Origin: Streptomyces lushanensis | GTDB lineage: Bacteria; Actinomycetota; Actinomycetes; Streptomycetales; Streptomycetaceae | Assembly (NCBI RefSeq): GCF_001700515.1 | Contig: NZ_MAUD01000013.1 | Coordinates: forward strand, 1-48,555 | Direction of reading: 5' to 3' | DNA: 48,555 nt | Shown: positions 9,006 to 17,550 of the stretch, one piece after another | Position numbering within the stretch: the stretch's first letter is position 1 | Layout: the number at the start of each line of letters is the position of its first letter | Translations under genes and position numbers: made by a program | Notes under the pieces: generated by a model | Databases searched by the model: none | The model's input: the letters and a program-made list of their open reading frames with translations, nothing else | What the model was told of the DNA's origin: nothing

Positions 9006-12000
9006 GTGGCTAAGGTCCGGGTATACGAACTCGCCAAGGAGTTCGGCGTCGAGAGCAAGGTCGTCATGGCCAAGCTCCAAGAACTCGGTGAATTCGTCCG
9101 TTCGGCGTCGTCGACGATCGAGGCGCCGGTTGTACGTAAGTTGACTGACGCTTTGCAGGGGCCCGGCGGCAACGCCGGCAAGACCACTGCCAAGCCCGGG
9201 GCGCCGCGCAAGGCGACCCCCGCGAGGCCGGCCGCACCCGCTGCCCCGGCCGCGCCCGCCGTCCCGTCGGCGGGGTCGCCGGCGCAGACCGCGCGTCCCG
9301 CGGCGCCCAAGCCCGGTGTCCCGGCTCCCAAGCCGGCCGTCGCCGAGGCGCCCAGAAGCACTCCCACCGCGCCGAGCCCCGGACCGCGTCCGGCGCCGGC
9401 CCCCAGGCCCGCCCCGGTCACACCGAAGCCGGCTCCCGCCGCTCCGGCCGCGCCGGAGTTCACCGCGCCTCCGTCGGCCCCGGCCGCCGGACCCCGGCCC
9501 GGTGCCACGCCCGGACCGCGTCCGTCCGCCCGTCCCGGCAGCGACCAGCGTGACCAGCGCCAGGGCGGCGACCGCGAGCAGCGCCAGGGCGACCGCGACC
9601 AGCGTCAGGGCGGCCGCTCCGGCGGCGCGCGCCCCGGCCAGGCCCCGCGTCCCGGTGCCCGTCCGGCCGGACCGCGTCCCGGCAACAATCCCTTCACCTC
9701 CGGCGGCTCCACCGGTATGGCGCGCCCGCAGGCGCCCCGTCCCGGCGGCGCCCCGCGTCCCGGCGGCCCCGGTGCCCCGGGCGGTCCGCGTCCGCAGGGC
9801 TCCGGCCAGGGCGGTCCCCGTCCGCAGGGCGGTCCCGGCGGACAGACCGGACGCCCGACCCCCGGCGGCATGCCGCGTCCGCAGGCCCCCCGCTCCGCGG
9901 GCGGTCCGGGCGGCGGCCCCGGTGGCAACCGTCCCAACCCGGGCATGATGCCCCAGCGTCCCGCGGCCGGTCCGCGTCCCGGCGGTGGCCCCGGCGGTGG
10001 CCGTGGTCCCGGTGGCGGCGCCGCGGGTCGTCCCGGCGGCGGTGGCGGCGGCGGTCGTCCCGGTGGCGGCGGCGGTGGCTTCGCGGGCCGTCCCGGTGGC
10101 GGTGGCGGCGGCGGTGGCTTCGCCGGTCGTCCCGGTGGCGGCGGCGGTGGCGGCGCTCCGGGTCGTCCCGGTGGCGGCGGCGGCTTCGGTGGTGGCGGCG
10201 GCGGTGGCCGTCCCGGCTTCGGCGGACGTCCGGGTGGTCCCGGTGGCCGCGGTGGCACACAGGGCGCGTTCGGCCGTCCCGGCGGGCCCGCCCGTCGTGG
10301 CCGCAAGTCGAAGCGGCAGAGGCGCCAGGAGTACGAGGCCATGCAGGCCCCGTCGGTCGGCGGTGTGATGCTGCCTCGCGGCAACGGACAGACCGTCCGG
10401 CTGTCGCGCGGTGCGTCGCTCACCGACTTCGCGGAGAAGATCAACGCCAACCCGGCGTCGCTCGTCGCCGTGATGATGAACCTCGGCGAGATGGTCACGG
10501 CGACCCAGTCCGTCTCCGACGAGACCCTCCAGCTCCTCGCCGATGAAATGAACTACGTCGTCGAGATCGTCAGCCCGGAGGAGGAGGACCGCGAGCTGCT
10601 CGAGTCCTTCGACATCGAGTTCGGCGAGGACGAGGGCGGCGAGGAATTCCTCGTGTCCCGTCCGCCGGTCGTCACCGTCATGGGTCACGTCGACCACGGT
10701 AAGACCAGGCTGCTGGACGCGATCCGCAAGACGAACGTCGTCGCGGGCGAGGCCGGCGGTATCACGCAGCACATCGGCGCGTACCAGGTCGCCACCGACG
10801 TCAACGGTGAAGAGCGCAGGATCACCTTCATCGACACCCCGGGCCACGAGGCGTTCACCGCCATGCGTGCCCGTGGTGCGAAGTCCACCGACATCGCGAT
10901 CCTGGTGGTCGCGGCCAACGACGGTGTGATGCCGCAGACGATCGAGGCGCTGAACCACGCCAAGGCGGCCGACGTGCCGATCGTGGTCGCGGTCAACAAG
11001 ATCGACGTCGAGGGCGCCGACCCGACCAAGGTGCGCGGTCAGCTCACCGAGTTCGGGCTGGTGGCCGAGGAGTACGGCGGCGACACCATGTTCGTCGACA
11101 TCTCCGCCAAGCAGGGCCTGAACATCGACAGCCTGCTGGAGGCCGTGGTCCTGACCGCGGACGCCTCGCTCGACCTGCGGGCCAACCCGGAGCAGGACGC
11201 GCAGGGCATCGCGATCGAGGCCCATCTCGACCGCGGCCGCGGCGCCGTCGCCACCGTGCTCGTCCAGCGCGGCACGCTGCGCGTCGGTGACACGATGGTC
11301 GCCGGTGACGCGTACGGCCGGGTGCGGGCCATGCTCGACGACAACGGCAACAACGTCGACGTGGCGACGCCTTCGACGCCCGTCCTGGTCCTGGGTCTGA
11401 CCAATGTGCCCGGTGCCGGTGACAACTTCCTGGTCGTCGACGAGGACCGTACGGCCCGGCAGATCGCCGAGAAGCGTGCCGCCCGTGAGCGGAACGCGGC
11501 CTTCGCCCGCAGGGGCGTCCGGTTCTCCCTGGAGAATCTGGACGAGGCCCTCAAGGCCGGTCTGGTGCAGGAACTCAACCTCATCATCAAGGGCGACGCG
11601 TCCGGTTCGGTGGAGGCCCTCGAGTCCTCGCTGCTCCAGCTCGACGTCGGCGAAGAGGTGGACATCCGGGTGCTGCACCGCGGTGTGGGTGCGGTCACCG
11701 AGTCGGACATCGACCTGGCCATGGGCTCCGACGCCATCGTGATCGGCTTCAACGTGCGCGCCGCGGGGCGTGCCGCGCAGATGGCCGAGCGCGAAGGCGT
11801 GGACGTCCGGTACTACTCGGTCATCTACCAGGCGATCGAGGAGATCGAGTCCGCCCTCAAGGGCATGCTCAAGCCGGAGTACGAAGAGGTCGAGCTCGGT
11901 ACGGCGGAGATCCGCGAGGTCTTCCGCTCGTCCAAGCTGGGCAACATCGCGGGTGTTCTCATCCGTTCCGGCGAGGTCAGGCGCAACACCAAGGCCCGGC

Positions 12001-12182
12001 TCGTCCGCGACGGCAAGGTCATCGCGGAGGACCTCAACATCCAGGGTCTGCGCCGCTTCAAGGACGATGTCACCGAGATCCGCGAGGGCTTCGAGGGCGG
12101 TATCAACCTCGGAAACTTCAACGACATCAAGATCGACGACGTCATCGCCACCTACGAGATGCGCGAGAAGCCGCGCGGCTGA
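9006..12182 (+). CDS. infB: Translation initiation factor IF-2
   Basis: IF-2 is the GTPase that delivers fMet-tRNA to the 30S complex and promotes subunit joining. The 1058-residue protein starts at GTG 9006 with GGAG at 8998-9001 upstream. Order: an N-terminal IF2_N helical domain ([19 protein letters not shown]), a ~430-residue Pro/Ala- then Gly/Arg-rich unstructured stretch, a second IF2_N module near 470, the G domain with G1 GHVDHGKT (about 560), G3 DTPGH and G4 NKID, then domains II-IV (ending [13 protein letters not shown]). The long Gly-rich linker, including runs of six to eight Gly, is characteristic of Streptomyces IF-2. Followed by a strong terminator. Confidence 0.98.
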   Translation: MAKVRVYELAKEFGVESKVVMAKLQELGEFVRSASSTIEAPVVRKLTDALQGPGGNAGKTTAKPGAPRKATPARPAAPAAPAAPAVPSAGSPAQTARPAAPKPGVPAPKPAVAEAPRSTPTAPSPGPRPAPAPRPAPVTPKPAPAAPAAPEFTAPPSAPAAGPRPGATPGPRPSARPGSDQRDQRQGGDREQRQGDRDQRQGGRSGGARPGQAPRPGARPAGPRPGNNPFTSGGSTGMARPQAPRPGGAPRPGGPGAPGGPRPQGSGQGGPRPQGGPGGQTGRPTPGGMPRPQAPRSAGGPGGGPGGNRPNPGMMPQRPAAGPRPGGGPGGGRGPGGGAAGRPGGGGGGGRPGGGGGGFAGRPGGGGGGGGFAGRPGGGGGGGAPGRPGGGGGFGGGGGGGRPGFGGRPGGPGGRGGTQGAFGRPGGPARRGRKSKRQRRQEYEAMQAPSVGGVMLPRGNGQTVRLSRGASLTDFAEKINANPASLVAVMMNLGEMVTATQSVSDETLQLLADEMNYVVEIVSPEEEDRELLESFDIEFGEDEGGEEFLVSRPPVVTVMGHVDHGKTRLLDAIRKTNVVAGEAGGITQHIGAYQVATDVNGEERRITFIDTPGHEAFTAMRARGAKSTDIAILVVAANDGVMPQTIEALNHAKAADVPIVVAVNKIDVEGADPTKVRGQLTEFGLVAEEYGGDTMFVDISAKQGLNIDSLLEAVVLTADASLDLRANPEQDAQGIAIEAHLDRGRGAVATVLVQRGTLRVGDTMVAGDAYGRVRAMLDDNGNNVDVATPSTPVLVLGLTNVPGAGDNFLVVDEDRTARQIAEKRAARERNAAFARRGVRFSLENLDEALKAGLVQELNLIIKGDASGSVEALESSLLQLDVGEEVDIRVLHRGVGAVTESDIDLAMGSDAIVIGFNVRAAGRAAQMAEREGVDVRYYSVIYQAIEEIESALKGMLKPEYEEVELGTAEIREVFRSSKLGNIAGVLIRSGEVRRNTKARLVRDGKVIAEDLNIQGLRRFKDDVTEIREGFEGGINLGNFNDIKIDDVIATYEMREKPRG
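9960..10260 (+). repeat. infB: Low-complexity Gly/Arg/Pro-coding repeat within infB
   Basis: DNA of the form GGTGGCGGCGGT interspersed with CGTCCCGGT repeats for about 300 bases and encodes runs such as [16 protein letters not shown] in the IF-2 linker. Such DNA is prone to copy-number change and to assembly error, so the linker length may differ between strains. Confidence 0.8.
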
Positions 12183-12205
12183 CGCACGGGCTGACCGCTC
12201 AGGTC

Positions 12206-12244
12206 GGGGCCGGTCGACGGGACGAATTTCCGTCGATCGGCCCC
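12206..12244 (+). terminator. Terminator after infB
   Basis: GGGGCCGGTCGACGG (12206-12220) pairs with CCGTCGATCGGCCCC (12230-12244): 15 bp with one G-U pair and a 9-base loop. It suggests that ylxP-rbfA-truB are partly uncoupled from the nusA-infB transcript. Confidence 0.7.
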
Positions 12245-12255
12245 GGCCGTTGCGT

Positions 12256-12305
12256 GTACGGTTCTTGTGCCCCTGCCAAGCGCTGGCAGGGCACCGAACC
12301 CGTAC
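12256..12305 (+). promoter_or_regulatory. Long imperfect hairpin in the ylxP leader
   Basis: GTACGGTTC (12256-12264) can pair with GAACCCGTAC (12296-12305), and inside it GTGCCCCTGCCA (12267-12278) pairs with TGGCAGGGCAC (12284-12294), each half with one bulge, closing a 5-base loop. About 20 bp in total, ending 21 bases before the ylxP ATG. It could be a second terminator or a 5'-leader control element. Confidence 0.5.
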
Positions 12306-12326
12306 CGGCGGGACATCCGGACGTGC

Positions 12327-12620
12327 ATGTATGTGGGGACGCTGTCCTTCGATCTGCTCCTCGGCGACGTACGGTCGTTGAAGGAGAAACGCTCCGTCGT
12401 CCGGCCGATCGTCGCCGAGCTCCAGCGGAAATTCGCGGTCAGCGCCGCGGAGACCGGCAGCCAGGACCTCCATCGCAGGGCCGAGATCGGTCTGGCGGTG
12501 GTGTCCGGCGACCGGTCCCATCTCACCGAGGTGCTCGACCGGTGCGAACGCATGGTCGCCGGGCATCCGGAGGTGGAGCTGCTGTCGGTAAGGCGGCGGC
12601 TGCACGGCGACGAGGACTGA
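12327..12620 (+). CDS. ylxP: DUF503 family protein (YlxP-like)
   Basis: A 97-residue protein starting [22 protein letters not shown], the DUF503/YlxP signature, with [16 protein letters not shown] and [12 protein letters not shown] toward the end. YlxP proteins occur between infB and rbfA in many Gram-positives and are small alpha/beta proteins thought to act in RNA or ribosome metabolism, without a settled biochemical role. ATG 12327 was chosen because homology-like sequence starts there; the ribosome-binding site is weak. It is preceded by the long hairpin at 12256-12305 and followed by rbfA after 55 bases. Confidence 0.93.
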   Translation: MYVGTLSFDLLLGDVRSLKEKRSVVRPIVAELQRKFAVSAAETGSQDLHRRAEIGLAVVSGDRSHLTEVLDRCERMVAGHPEVELLSVRRRLHGDED

Positions 12621-12675
12621 CCGGACGAAGACTGACCAGTGGACAAGAAAACCCAGAAGGAAGAGTGACGGACCG

Positions 12676-13167
12676 GTGACCGACAACGCGCGGGCCCGCA
12701 AGCTGGCCGATCGCATCCAGGTCGTGGTCGCGGAGACCCTGGACCGGCGTATCAAGGACCCGCGACTGGGGTTCGTGACCATCACGGACGCCCGTGTCAC
12801 CGGCGACCTGCGGGAGGCCACGGTCTTCTACACGGTCTACGGCGACGACGAGGAGCGGGCGGCCTCCGCGGCGGCCCTGGAGAGCGCCAAGGGCGTCCTC
12901 CGCTCCGAGGTGGGCCGCCAGACCGGCGTGCGCTTCACCCCGACGCTGGCGTTCGTCCCGGACGCCCTGCCGGACAACGCGCGCACCATCGAGGACCTCC
13001 TCGACCGGGCGCGTGCCAAGGACGCCGAGGTACGGGAGGTGTCCACCGGCAAGACCTACGCGGCCGGGGCCGACCCGTACCGCAAGGCCGACGACGCCGA
13101 GGACGCGGCCGCCGCCGACGGCGCGGACGCCGACGGGGACAGCACGGACGGCGCCGCCGCGGAATGA
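12676..13167 (+). CDS. rbfA: 30S ribosome-binding factor RbfA
   Basis: RbfA binds the 16S 5' helix and helps mature the 30S subunit. The 163-residue product has the RbfA KH-like fold: [31 protein letters not shown], then the [13 protein letters not shown] strand and [22 protein letters not shown]. After about residue 120 it carries a low-complexity acidic tail ([17 protein letters not shown]) typical of actinobacterial RbfA. Its stop overlaps the truB start as ATGA (13164-13167), so TruB translation is coupled to it. Confidence 0.97.
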   Translation: MTDNARARKLADRIQVVVAETLDRRIKDPRLGFVTITDARVTGDLREATVFYTVYGDDEERAASAAALESAKGVLRSEVGRQTGVRFTPTLAFVPDALPDNARTIEDLLDRARAKDAEVREVSTGKTYAAGADPYRKADDAEDAAAADGADADGDSTDGAAAE

Positions 13168-14063
13168 CTCAGCAGAACAGGACGCCCGACGGCCTTGTCA
13201 TCGTCGACAAGCCGTCGGGCTTCACTTCGCACGACGTCGTCGCCAAGATGCGCGGGATCGCCGGAACACGGCGCGTCGGCCACGCCGGCACCCTCGATCC
13301 CATGGCGACGGGCGTCCTCGTCCTCGGTGTGGAACGGGCCACGAAACTGCTCGGGCATCTCGCGCTGACCGAGAAGGAGTACCTCGGTACGATCCGGCTG
13401 GGACAGAGCACCGTGACCGACGACGCGGAGGGCGGGATCATCTCGTCCGCGGACGCGTCGCTGCTCGCGCGCGCCGCCATCGACAGCGGGATCGCCGCAC
13501 TGACCGGCGCGATCATGCAGGTGCCCTCCAAGGTGAGCGCCATCAAGATCGACGGCAAGCGGTCCTACGCACGCGTACGCGGCGGTGAGGAGTTCGAGAT
13601 CCCCGCCCGGCCGGTGACCGTCTCCTCCTTCCGGCTCTACGACGTCCGTGAGGCCGTCGCCGAGGACGGCACCCCGGTCCTCGATCTGATCGTCTCCGTC
13701 GTCTGCTCGTCCGGTACGTACATCCGCGCCCTCGCCCGGGATCTCGGCGCCGGGCTCGGCGTCGGCGGCCATCTCACCGCGCTGCGCAGGACCCGCGTGG
13801 GACCGTACGCGCTGGACTCGGCGAGAACGCTGGAGCAGCTCCAGCAGGAGCTGACCGTCATGCCGGTCGCCGAGGCCGCCGCCGCCGCGTTCCCGCGCTG
13901 GGACGTGGACGAGAAAAGGGCCGGGCTGCTGCTCAACGGCGTACGGCTGGACATGCCGGTGTTCGACTCGGCGCCCGTCGCCGCGTTCGGCCCCGAGGGG
14001 CGCTTCCTGGCGCTCGTCGAGGAACAGCGGGGCAAGGCCAGGAGCCTCGCGGTCTTCGGCTGA
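13164..14063 (+). CDS. truB: tRNA pseudouridine(55) synthase TruB
   Basis: TruB converts U55 of tRNA T-loops to pseudouridine. The 299-residue product has motif [12 protein letters not shown], and motif [18 protein letters not shown] with the catalytic Asp (about residue 43). [25 protein letters not shown] and [14 protein letters not shown] follow in family order. The ATG overlaps the rbfA stop (ATGA). A perfect 16-bp terminator stem lies 87 bases after the stop, ending the rimP-truB cluster. Confidence 0.97.
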   Translation: MTQQNRTPDGLVIVDKPSGFTSHDVVAKMRGIAGTRRVGHAGTLDPMATGVLVLGVERATKLLGHLALTEKEYLGTIRLGQSTVTDDAEGGIISSADASLLARAAIDSGIAALTGAIMQVPSKVSAIKIDGKRSYARVRGGEEFEIPARPVTVSSFRLYDVREAVAEDGTPVLDLIVSVVCSSGTYIRALARDLGAGLGVGGHLTALRRTRVGPYALDSARTLEQLQQELTVMPVAEAAAAAFPRWDVDEKRAGLLLNGVRLDMPVFDSAPVAAFGPEGRFLALVEEQRGKARSLAVFG

Positions 14064-14149
14064 GACCGGAGCGGCCGGCCGGATCCGGAGCCGCGACCGC
14101 GGCGACCGGGCCGGACCGGCCCCGCACGGGTGGAGCGCCGGACCGCACC

Positions 14150-14183
14150 GTGGAGCCGGGCAGGCACGCCTGCCCGGCTCCAC
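14150..14183 (+). terminator. Terminator after truB
   Basis: GTGGAGCCGGGCAGGC (14150-14165) and GCCTGCCCGGCTCCAC (14168-14183) are perfect 16-base complements around two central bases. The effective loop is about four bases. One of the strongest stems in the window. Confidence 0.8.
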
Positions 14184-14261
14184 GGCCCCCCTCCGAGAAG
14201 GGTCTGTCCATCCCGGGCCCGTCATTCACCCCTGGGAGCAGGCGCTTGGAGGGGAGAGACG

Positions 14262-14348
14262 GTGCACTGGGGGGCGCGTTCGCATCTGAGCCGTTTCCGG
14301 AGCCCGGTGGCCGATGCGTGCCACGGGTACGGGGCATGGCAGTCTTAG
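14262..14348 (+). CDS. Possible small ORF upstream of ribF (28 residues)
   Basis: GTG 14262 is preceded by GGAGGGGAGAGACG, an unusually good ribosome-binding site, and opens a 28-codon frame starting VHWGARSHLSRFRSPV and ending GAWQS before TAG. Third-position GC is mixed, so codon usage does not prove coding. It ends just before the -10-like element for ribF. I do not recognise it; it could be a leader peptide or chance. Confidence 0.3.
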   Translation: MHWGARSHLSRFRSPVADACHGYGAWQS

Positions 14349-14400
14349 CATTGCGTGACGGGAAATGACGTACATGGGTTCGGGCGGAGGAGCGGTCTCA

Positions 14401-15354
14401 GTGCAGCGCTGGCGTGGCTTGGAGGACATCCCCCAGGACTGGGGGCGCAGCGTCGTCACCATCGGCTCCTACGACGGGGTGCACCGCGGACACCAGCTCA
14501 TCATCGGCCGCGCGGTGGAGCGGGCGCGGGAACGGGGAGTGCCGTCGGTCGTCGTGACCTTCGACCCGCATCCGAGCGAGGTCGTACGGCCCGGCAGCCA
14601 TCCGCCACTGCTCGCGCCGCACCACCGGCGTGCCGAGCTGATGGCGGAGCTGGGCGTGGACGCGCTGCTGATCCTGCCGTTCACCGTCGAGTTCTCCCGG
14701 CTGTCGCCGGGCGACTTCATCGTGAAGGTGCTGGTCGACAAGTTGCACGCCTGTGCCGTGATCGAGGGCCCCAACTTCCGCTTCGGCCACAAGGCCGCCG
14801 GGAACGTCGCCGTACTGGCCGATCTGGGCGCCACCTACGACTACGAGGTCGAGGTCATCGATCTGCGGGTGACCGGCGAGGCCGGCGGCGGCGAGCCTTT
14901 CTCGTCCACGCTCACCCGCCGTCTGGTCGCCGAGGGCGATGTCGCGGGCGCCGCGGAGATCCTCGGCAGGCCGCACCGGGTCGAGGGCGTGGTGGTGCGC
15001 GGCGCGCAGCGCGGACGGGAACTCGGCTATCCCACGGCCAATGTGGAGACGCTGCCGCACACCGCGATCCCGGCCGACGGAGTGTACGCGGGCTGGCTCA
15101 CGGCGGACGGCGAGCGGATGCCGGCGGCGATCTCGGTCGGTACGAACCCGCAGTTCGAGGGGACGGAGCGGACGGTCGAGGCGTATGCGATCGACCGGGT
15201 GGGGCTGGATCTGTACGGGCTCCATGTGACCGTCGACTTCCTCTCGTACGTCCGCGGCCAGCGGAAGTTCGAGTCGATCGACGCGCTGCTGGAGGCGATC
15301 GCCGACGACGTCAAGCGCTCACGGGCGCTGACGGAGGAGTACGACGCCGGATAG
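14401..15354 (+). CDS. ribF: Bifunctional riboflavin kinase / FAD synthetase
   Basis: RibF phosphorylates riboflavin to FMN and adenylylates FMN to FAD. The 317-residue product has the N-terminal FAD synthetase domain (GSYDGVHRGHQLIIGRA, nucleotidyl-transferase GxxDGVHxGH type; FDPHPSEVV; EGPNFRFGHKAAGNV) and the C-terminal flavokinase domain (about 190-310, RELGYPTANV, AISVGTNPQFEG, DLYG). GTG 14401 was chosen because GGAGGAG lies 8 bases upstream; ATG 14365 in frame has no such site. FAD made here is the cofactor needed by the flavin-dependent ThyX encoded further on. Converges with the ABC transporter operon. Confidence 0.96.
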   Translation: MQRWRGLEDIPQDWGRSVVTIGSYDGVHRGHQLIIGRAVERARERGVPSVVVTFDPHPSEVVRPGSHPPLLAPHHRRAELMAELGVDALLILPFTVEFSRLSPGDFIVKVLVDKLHACAVIEGPNFRFGHKAAGNVAVLADLGATYDYEVEVIDLRVTGEAGGGEPFSSTLTRRLVAEGDVAGAAEILGRPHRVEGVVVRGAQRGRELGYPTANVETLPHTAIPADGVYAGWLTADGERMPAAISVGTNPQFEGTERTVEAYAIDRVGLDLYGLHVTVDFLSYVRGQRKFESIDALLEAIADDVKRSRALTEEYDAG

Positions 15355-15363
15355 AAGGGCGAC

Positions 15364-15406
15364 GCCGGGCAGTAGGGGCGGCCTTCGGGTCCTGTCGGGG
15401 CCCGGC
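15364..15406. terminator. Possible hairpin between convergent ribF and ABC operon
   Basis: GCCGGGC (15364-15370) and GCCCGGC (15400-15406) are complementary, with a 29-base loop that may fold internally. It abuts the stop codon of the minus-strand ATPase gene. Weak compared with other stems here. Confidence 0.35.
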
Positions 15407-16402
15407 TCAGGTCGCCGTCGCCCAGTGGCACGCGACCTGTGCGGTCGGGCCGCCCGTCAGCACCGGCGGTGACTCCCTACGGCACCGCTCCTCGACACCC
15501 GCCCGTGCCGCCTCGCCCGAGGCGAGCACCTGGCACCGGGCGTGGAAGCGGCAGCCGCCCGGGATACGGGACGGGTCCGGCGGCTCGCCCGTGAGCACGA
15601 CCGGCGTCCGCCCCGACTCCGGCAGCACGGACAACAGCGCCTGCGTGTAGGGATGCTGAGGGTCCGTCAGCACATTCTCCACCGGGCCCGTCTCCACGAT
15701 CCGCCCGAGATACATCACCGCCACCCGGTCCGCGATGTTCCACGCCAGACCGAGATCGTGGGTCACCACCAGCGCGGACAGGCCGAGTTCGTCGCGCAGT
15801 GACAGCAGCAGCGCGAGGATCTCACCTCGTACGGACGCGTCCAGGGACGCCACCGGCTCGTCGGCGACGATGAGTTCGGGTTCGAGGACGAGCGCGCCCG
15901 CGATGACGACCCGCTGCCGCTGGCCGCCGGACAGTTCGTGCGGATAGCGCGGGAAGAAGCGCTCGGGCGGCCGGAGACCGGCCCGGGACAGCGCCTCGGC
16001 GACGGCCGCGCGCTCATCGCCCCGGTGACCGTGGATCCGGAGCCCCTCGGCCACCGCGTCGTACACCGTATGGCGCGGATTGAGCGATCCGCTCGGATCC
16101 TGGAGGACGAGCTGGACGCGCTTGCGGTACGCCTTGAGCGCGCGGGCGCCGTACCCCAGCGGCTCCCCGGCGAAGGTCACCCCGCCCCGGGTGGGCGGCA
16201 CCAGACCCAGCAGTGTCCGGGCCAGGGTGGTCTTGCCGCAGCCGGACTCACCCACCAGGGCGACGATCTCCCCGGCGCCGATGTCGAGATCGACGCCGTC
16301 GACGGCCCGGGACGGCGGAGCGCCGCGCCGCCCCGGGAATGTGACATTCAGCCCGGCGGCCGACAGCAGCGGGACCGGGGAGGCGATGGTGGTCGTCGTC
16401 AT
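15407..16402 (-). CDS. Peptide/nickel-type ABC transporter ATPase (DppF/OppF-like)
   Basis: The second nucleotide-binding subunit of the importer encoded by the genes upstream, acting on the cytoplasmic face of the membrane. The 331-residue product has Walker A GESGCGKTT, Q-loop LVLQDPSGSLNPR, signature LSGGQRQRVV, Walker B ELIVADEPVASLD and switch His in VVTHDLGL. The C-terminus carries the oligopeptide-transporter extension (HPYTQALLSVLP; IPGGCRFHARCQ). I chose ATG 16402, with AGGAG 5 bases upstream, rather than the in-frame start at 16432. It is separated from the other ATPase by a 146-bp gap filled with 20-bp-period repeats. Confidence 0.92.
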   Translation of the reverse strand: MTTTTIASPVPLLSAAGLNVTFPGRRGAPPSRAVDGVDLDIGAGEIVALVGESGCGKTTLARTLLGLVPPTRGGVTFAGEPLGYGARALKAYRKRVQLVLQDPSGSLNPRHTVYDAVAEGLRIHGHRGDERAAVAEALSRAGLRPPERFFPRYPHELSGGQRQRVVIAGALVLEPELIVADEPVASLDASVRGEILALLLSLRDELGLSALVVTHDLGLAWNIADRVAVMYLGRIVETGPVENVLTDPQHPYTQALLSVLPESGRTPVVLTGEPPDPSRIPGGCRFHARCQVLASGEAARAGVEERCRRESPPVLTGGPTAQVACHWATAT

Positions 16403-16435
16403 GGAGGCTCCTGGAGGGTGGCCGGGCTTCACCGG

Positions 16436-16530
16436 GCTCTACGGCAGAGGGCGGTCTCTACGGGAGAGGGTCCGCCCCATGGGGAGAGGGCCGGTTCCAC
16501 CGGGAGAGGTCCGGCCGTGCGGAAGAGGGC
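16436..16530. repeat. Degenerate tandem array with 20-bp period between two ABC ATPase genes
   Basis: Five copies of a unit centred on CGGGAGAGGG occur with the AGAGG core at 16446, 16465, 16485, 16505 and 16524, a spacing of 19-20 bases. The copies differ outside the core. It lies in the only long gap of an otherwise tightly packed operon. Confidence 0.75.
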
Positions 16531-16548
16531 GTACGGCGCGGGCGGCCC

Positions 16549-17550
16549 TCACCGCGGCGGCTCCGCGACGGGGACCGCGGAGCCCACCCGCAGGCAGGCC
16601 GCGCTCCGGCCAGGACCGGCCGGCCGCAGCCTCTGGTCCTCCCGCGCGCAGATCTCCAGCGCGACCGGGCATCGCGGATGGAACGTACAGCCGGACGGCA
16701 GCGCCGAAGGGTCCGGCGGATCACCGGGCAGCCCGCGCGGCGCGCGCCGGGACGCCAGATCACCGACGCGCGGGAAGGCGGCGGAGAGCGCCCGGCCGTA
16801 GGGGTGCTCCGCCGCGTCGTAGACCTCCCGCGCCGGGCCCTCCTCCACGATCCGGCCCGCGTACATCACGGCGAGCCGGTCACAGGTGTCCGACAGCACC
16901 GCCAGATCATGGCTGATCATCAGCAGACCGATGTCCTGCTCCGCCACCGACCGCTCGATCAGCCGCAGGATCTGAGCCTGGATCATCACATCCAGCGCGG
17001 TGGTCGGCTCGTCCGCGACGATCAGCCGTGGATCGCAGGCGAGCGCCATCGCGATCATCACGCGCTGACGCTGGCCGCCGGAGAGCTCATGGGGATACGC
17101 GTCGGCGCGCGCGGCGGGCAGCCCGACCTGCTCCAGCAGCTCGGCGGCGCGCGAGCGGCCGGCCGCCGGCGTGGCACGCCGGTGCAGCAGCACCGGCTCG
17201 GCGATCTGGTCCCCGATCCGGTGCACCGCGTTGAGCGAGTGCATGGCGCCCTGGAAGACGATCGACGCGCCGGCCCACCGTACGGCGCGCAGCCGGCCCC
17301 ACTTCATCGTGCGGACATCCTCGCCGTCGAGCAGGATCTCGCCGGTGAGCTTCGCCGTCGGCGGCAGCAGTCTGAGCAGCGCCAGCGCCAGGGTGGACTT
17401 GCCGCAGCCCGACTCCCCGGCGACACCGAGCTTCCGGCCCGGTCCGATGGTCAGATCGACGCCCCGGACGGCGGGCACGGCCGACGCCCCCGAGCCGTAC
17501 GTCACGGACAGATTCCTGATCTCCAGCAGATTCGACGCGCCGTCGGTCAA
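16549..17550 (-). CDS. Peptide/nickel-type ABC transporter ATPase (DppD/OppD-like)
   Basis: First ATPase of the importer. The 333-residue product has Walker A AGESGCGKSTLAL, signature LSGGQRQRVM, Walker B RLIVADEPTTALDVM and switch His LLMISHDLAVL. It ends with the oligopeptide C-terminal extension (HPYGRALSAAFP; LPSGCTFHPRCPVALEIC). The best start is TTG 17550, which overlaps the stop of the permease gene by 4 bases (TTGA), so translation is coupled; no ATG or GTG lies nearby in frame. The reading frame stays open far upstream but that part is antisense-like overlap with the permease gene. The substrate is not certain; the family takes di/oligopeptides, nickel or antibiotics. Confidence 0.9.
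   Translation of the reverse strand: MTDGASNLLEIRNLSVTYGSGASAVPAVRGVDLTIGPGRKLGVAGESGCGKSTLALALLRLLPPTAKLTGEILLDGEDVRTMKWGRLRAVRWAGASIVFQGAMHSLNAVHRIGDQIAEPVLLHRRATPAAGRSRAAELLEQVGLPAARADAYPHELSGGQRQRVMIAMALACDPRLIVADEPTTALDVMIQAQILRLIERSVAEQDIGLLMISHDLAVLSDTCDRLAVMYAGRIVEEGPAREVYDAAEHPYGRALSAAFPRVGDLASRRAPRGLPGDPPDPSALPSGCTFHPRCPVALEICAREDQRLRPAGPGRSAACLRVGSAVPVAEPPR

Larger units (their letters stand above)
14064..14400. other. truB-ribF intergenic region (337 bp)
   Basis: Contains the truB terminator (14150-14183), a possible 28-residue ORF with a strong ribosome-binding site (14262-14348), a -10-like TAGCAT at 14346-14351 without an obvious -35, and the ribF ribosome-binding site GGAGGAG (14386-14392). 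I looked for an FMN riboswitch ahead of ribF and saw no RFN-like sequence. Confidence 0.6.

Noticed and set aside
8268..12821. 1517-codon open frame on the minus strand opposite infB
   Set aside because: It is a mirror of the Gly/Pro-rich IF-2 gene in GC-rich DNA. It has no domain pattern and crosses several real genes.
14184..14400. FMN riboswitch ahead of ribF
   Set aside because: None of the conserved RFN sequence blocks could be recognised in the leader.
16436..16530. CRISPR array
   Set aside because: The repeats are short, degenerate and without unique spacers, and no cas genes occur in the window.
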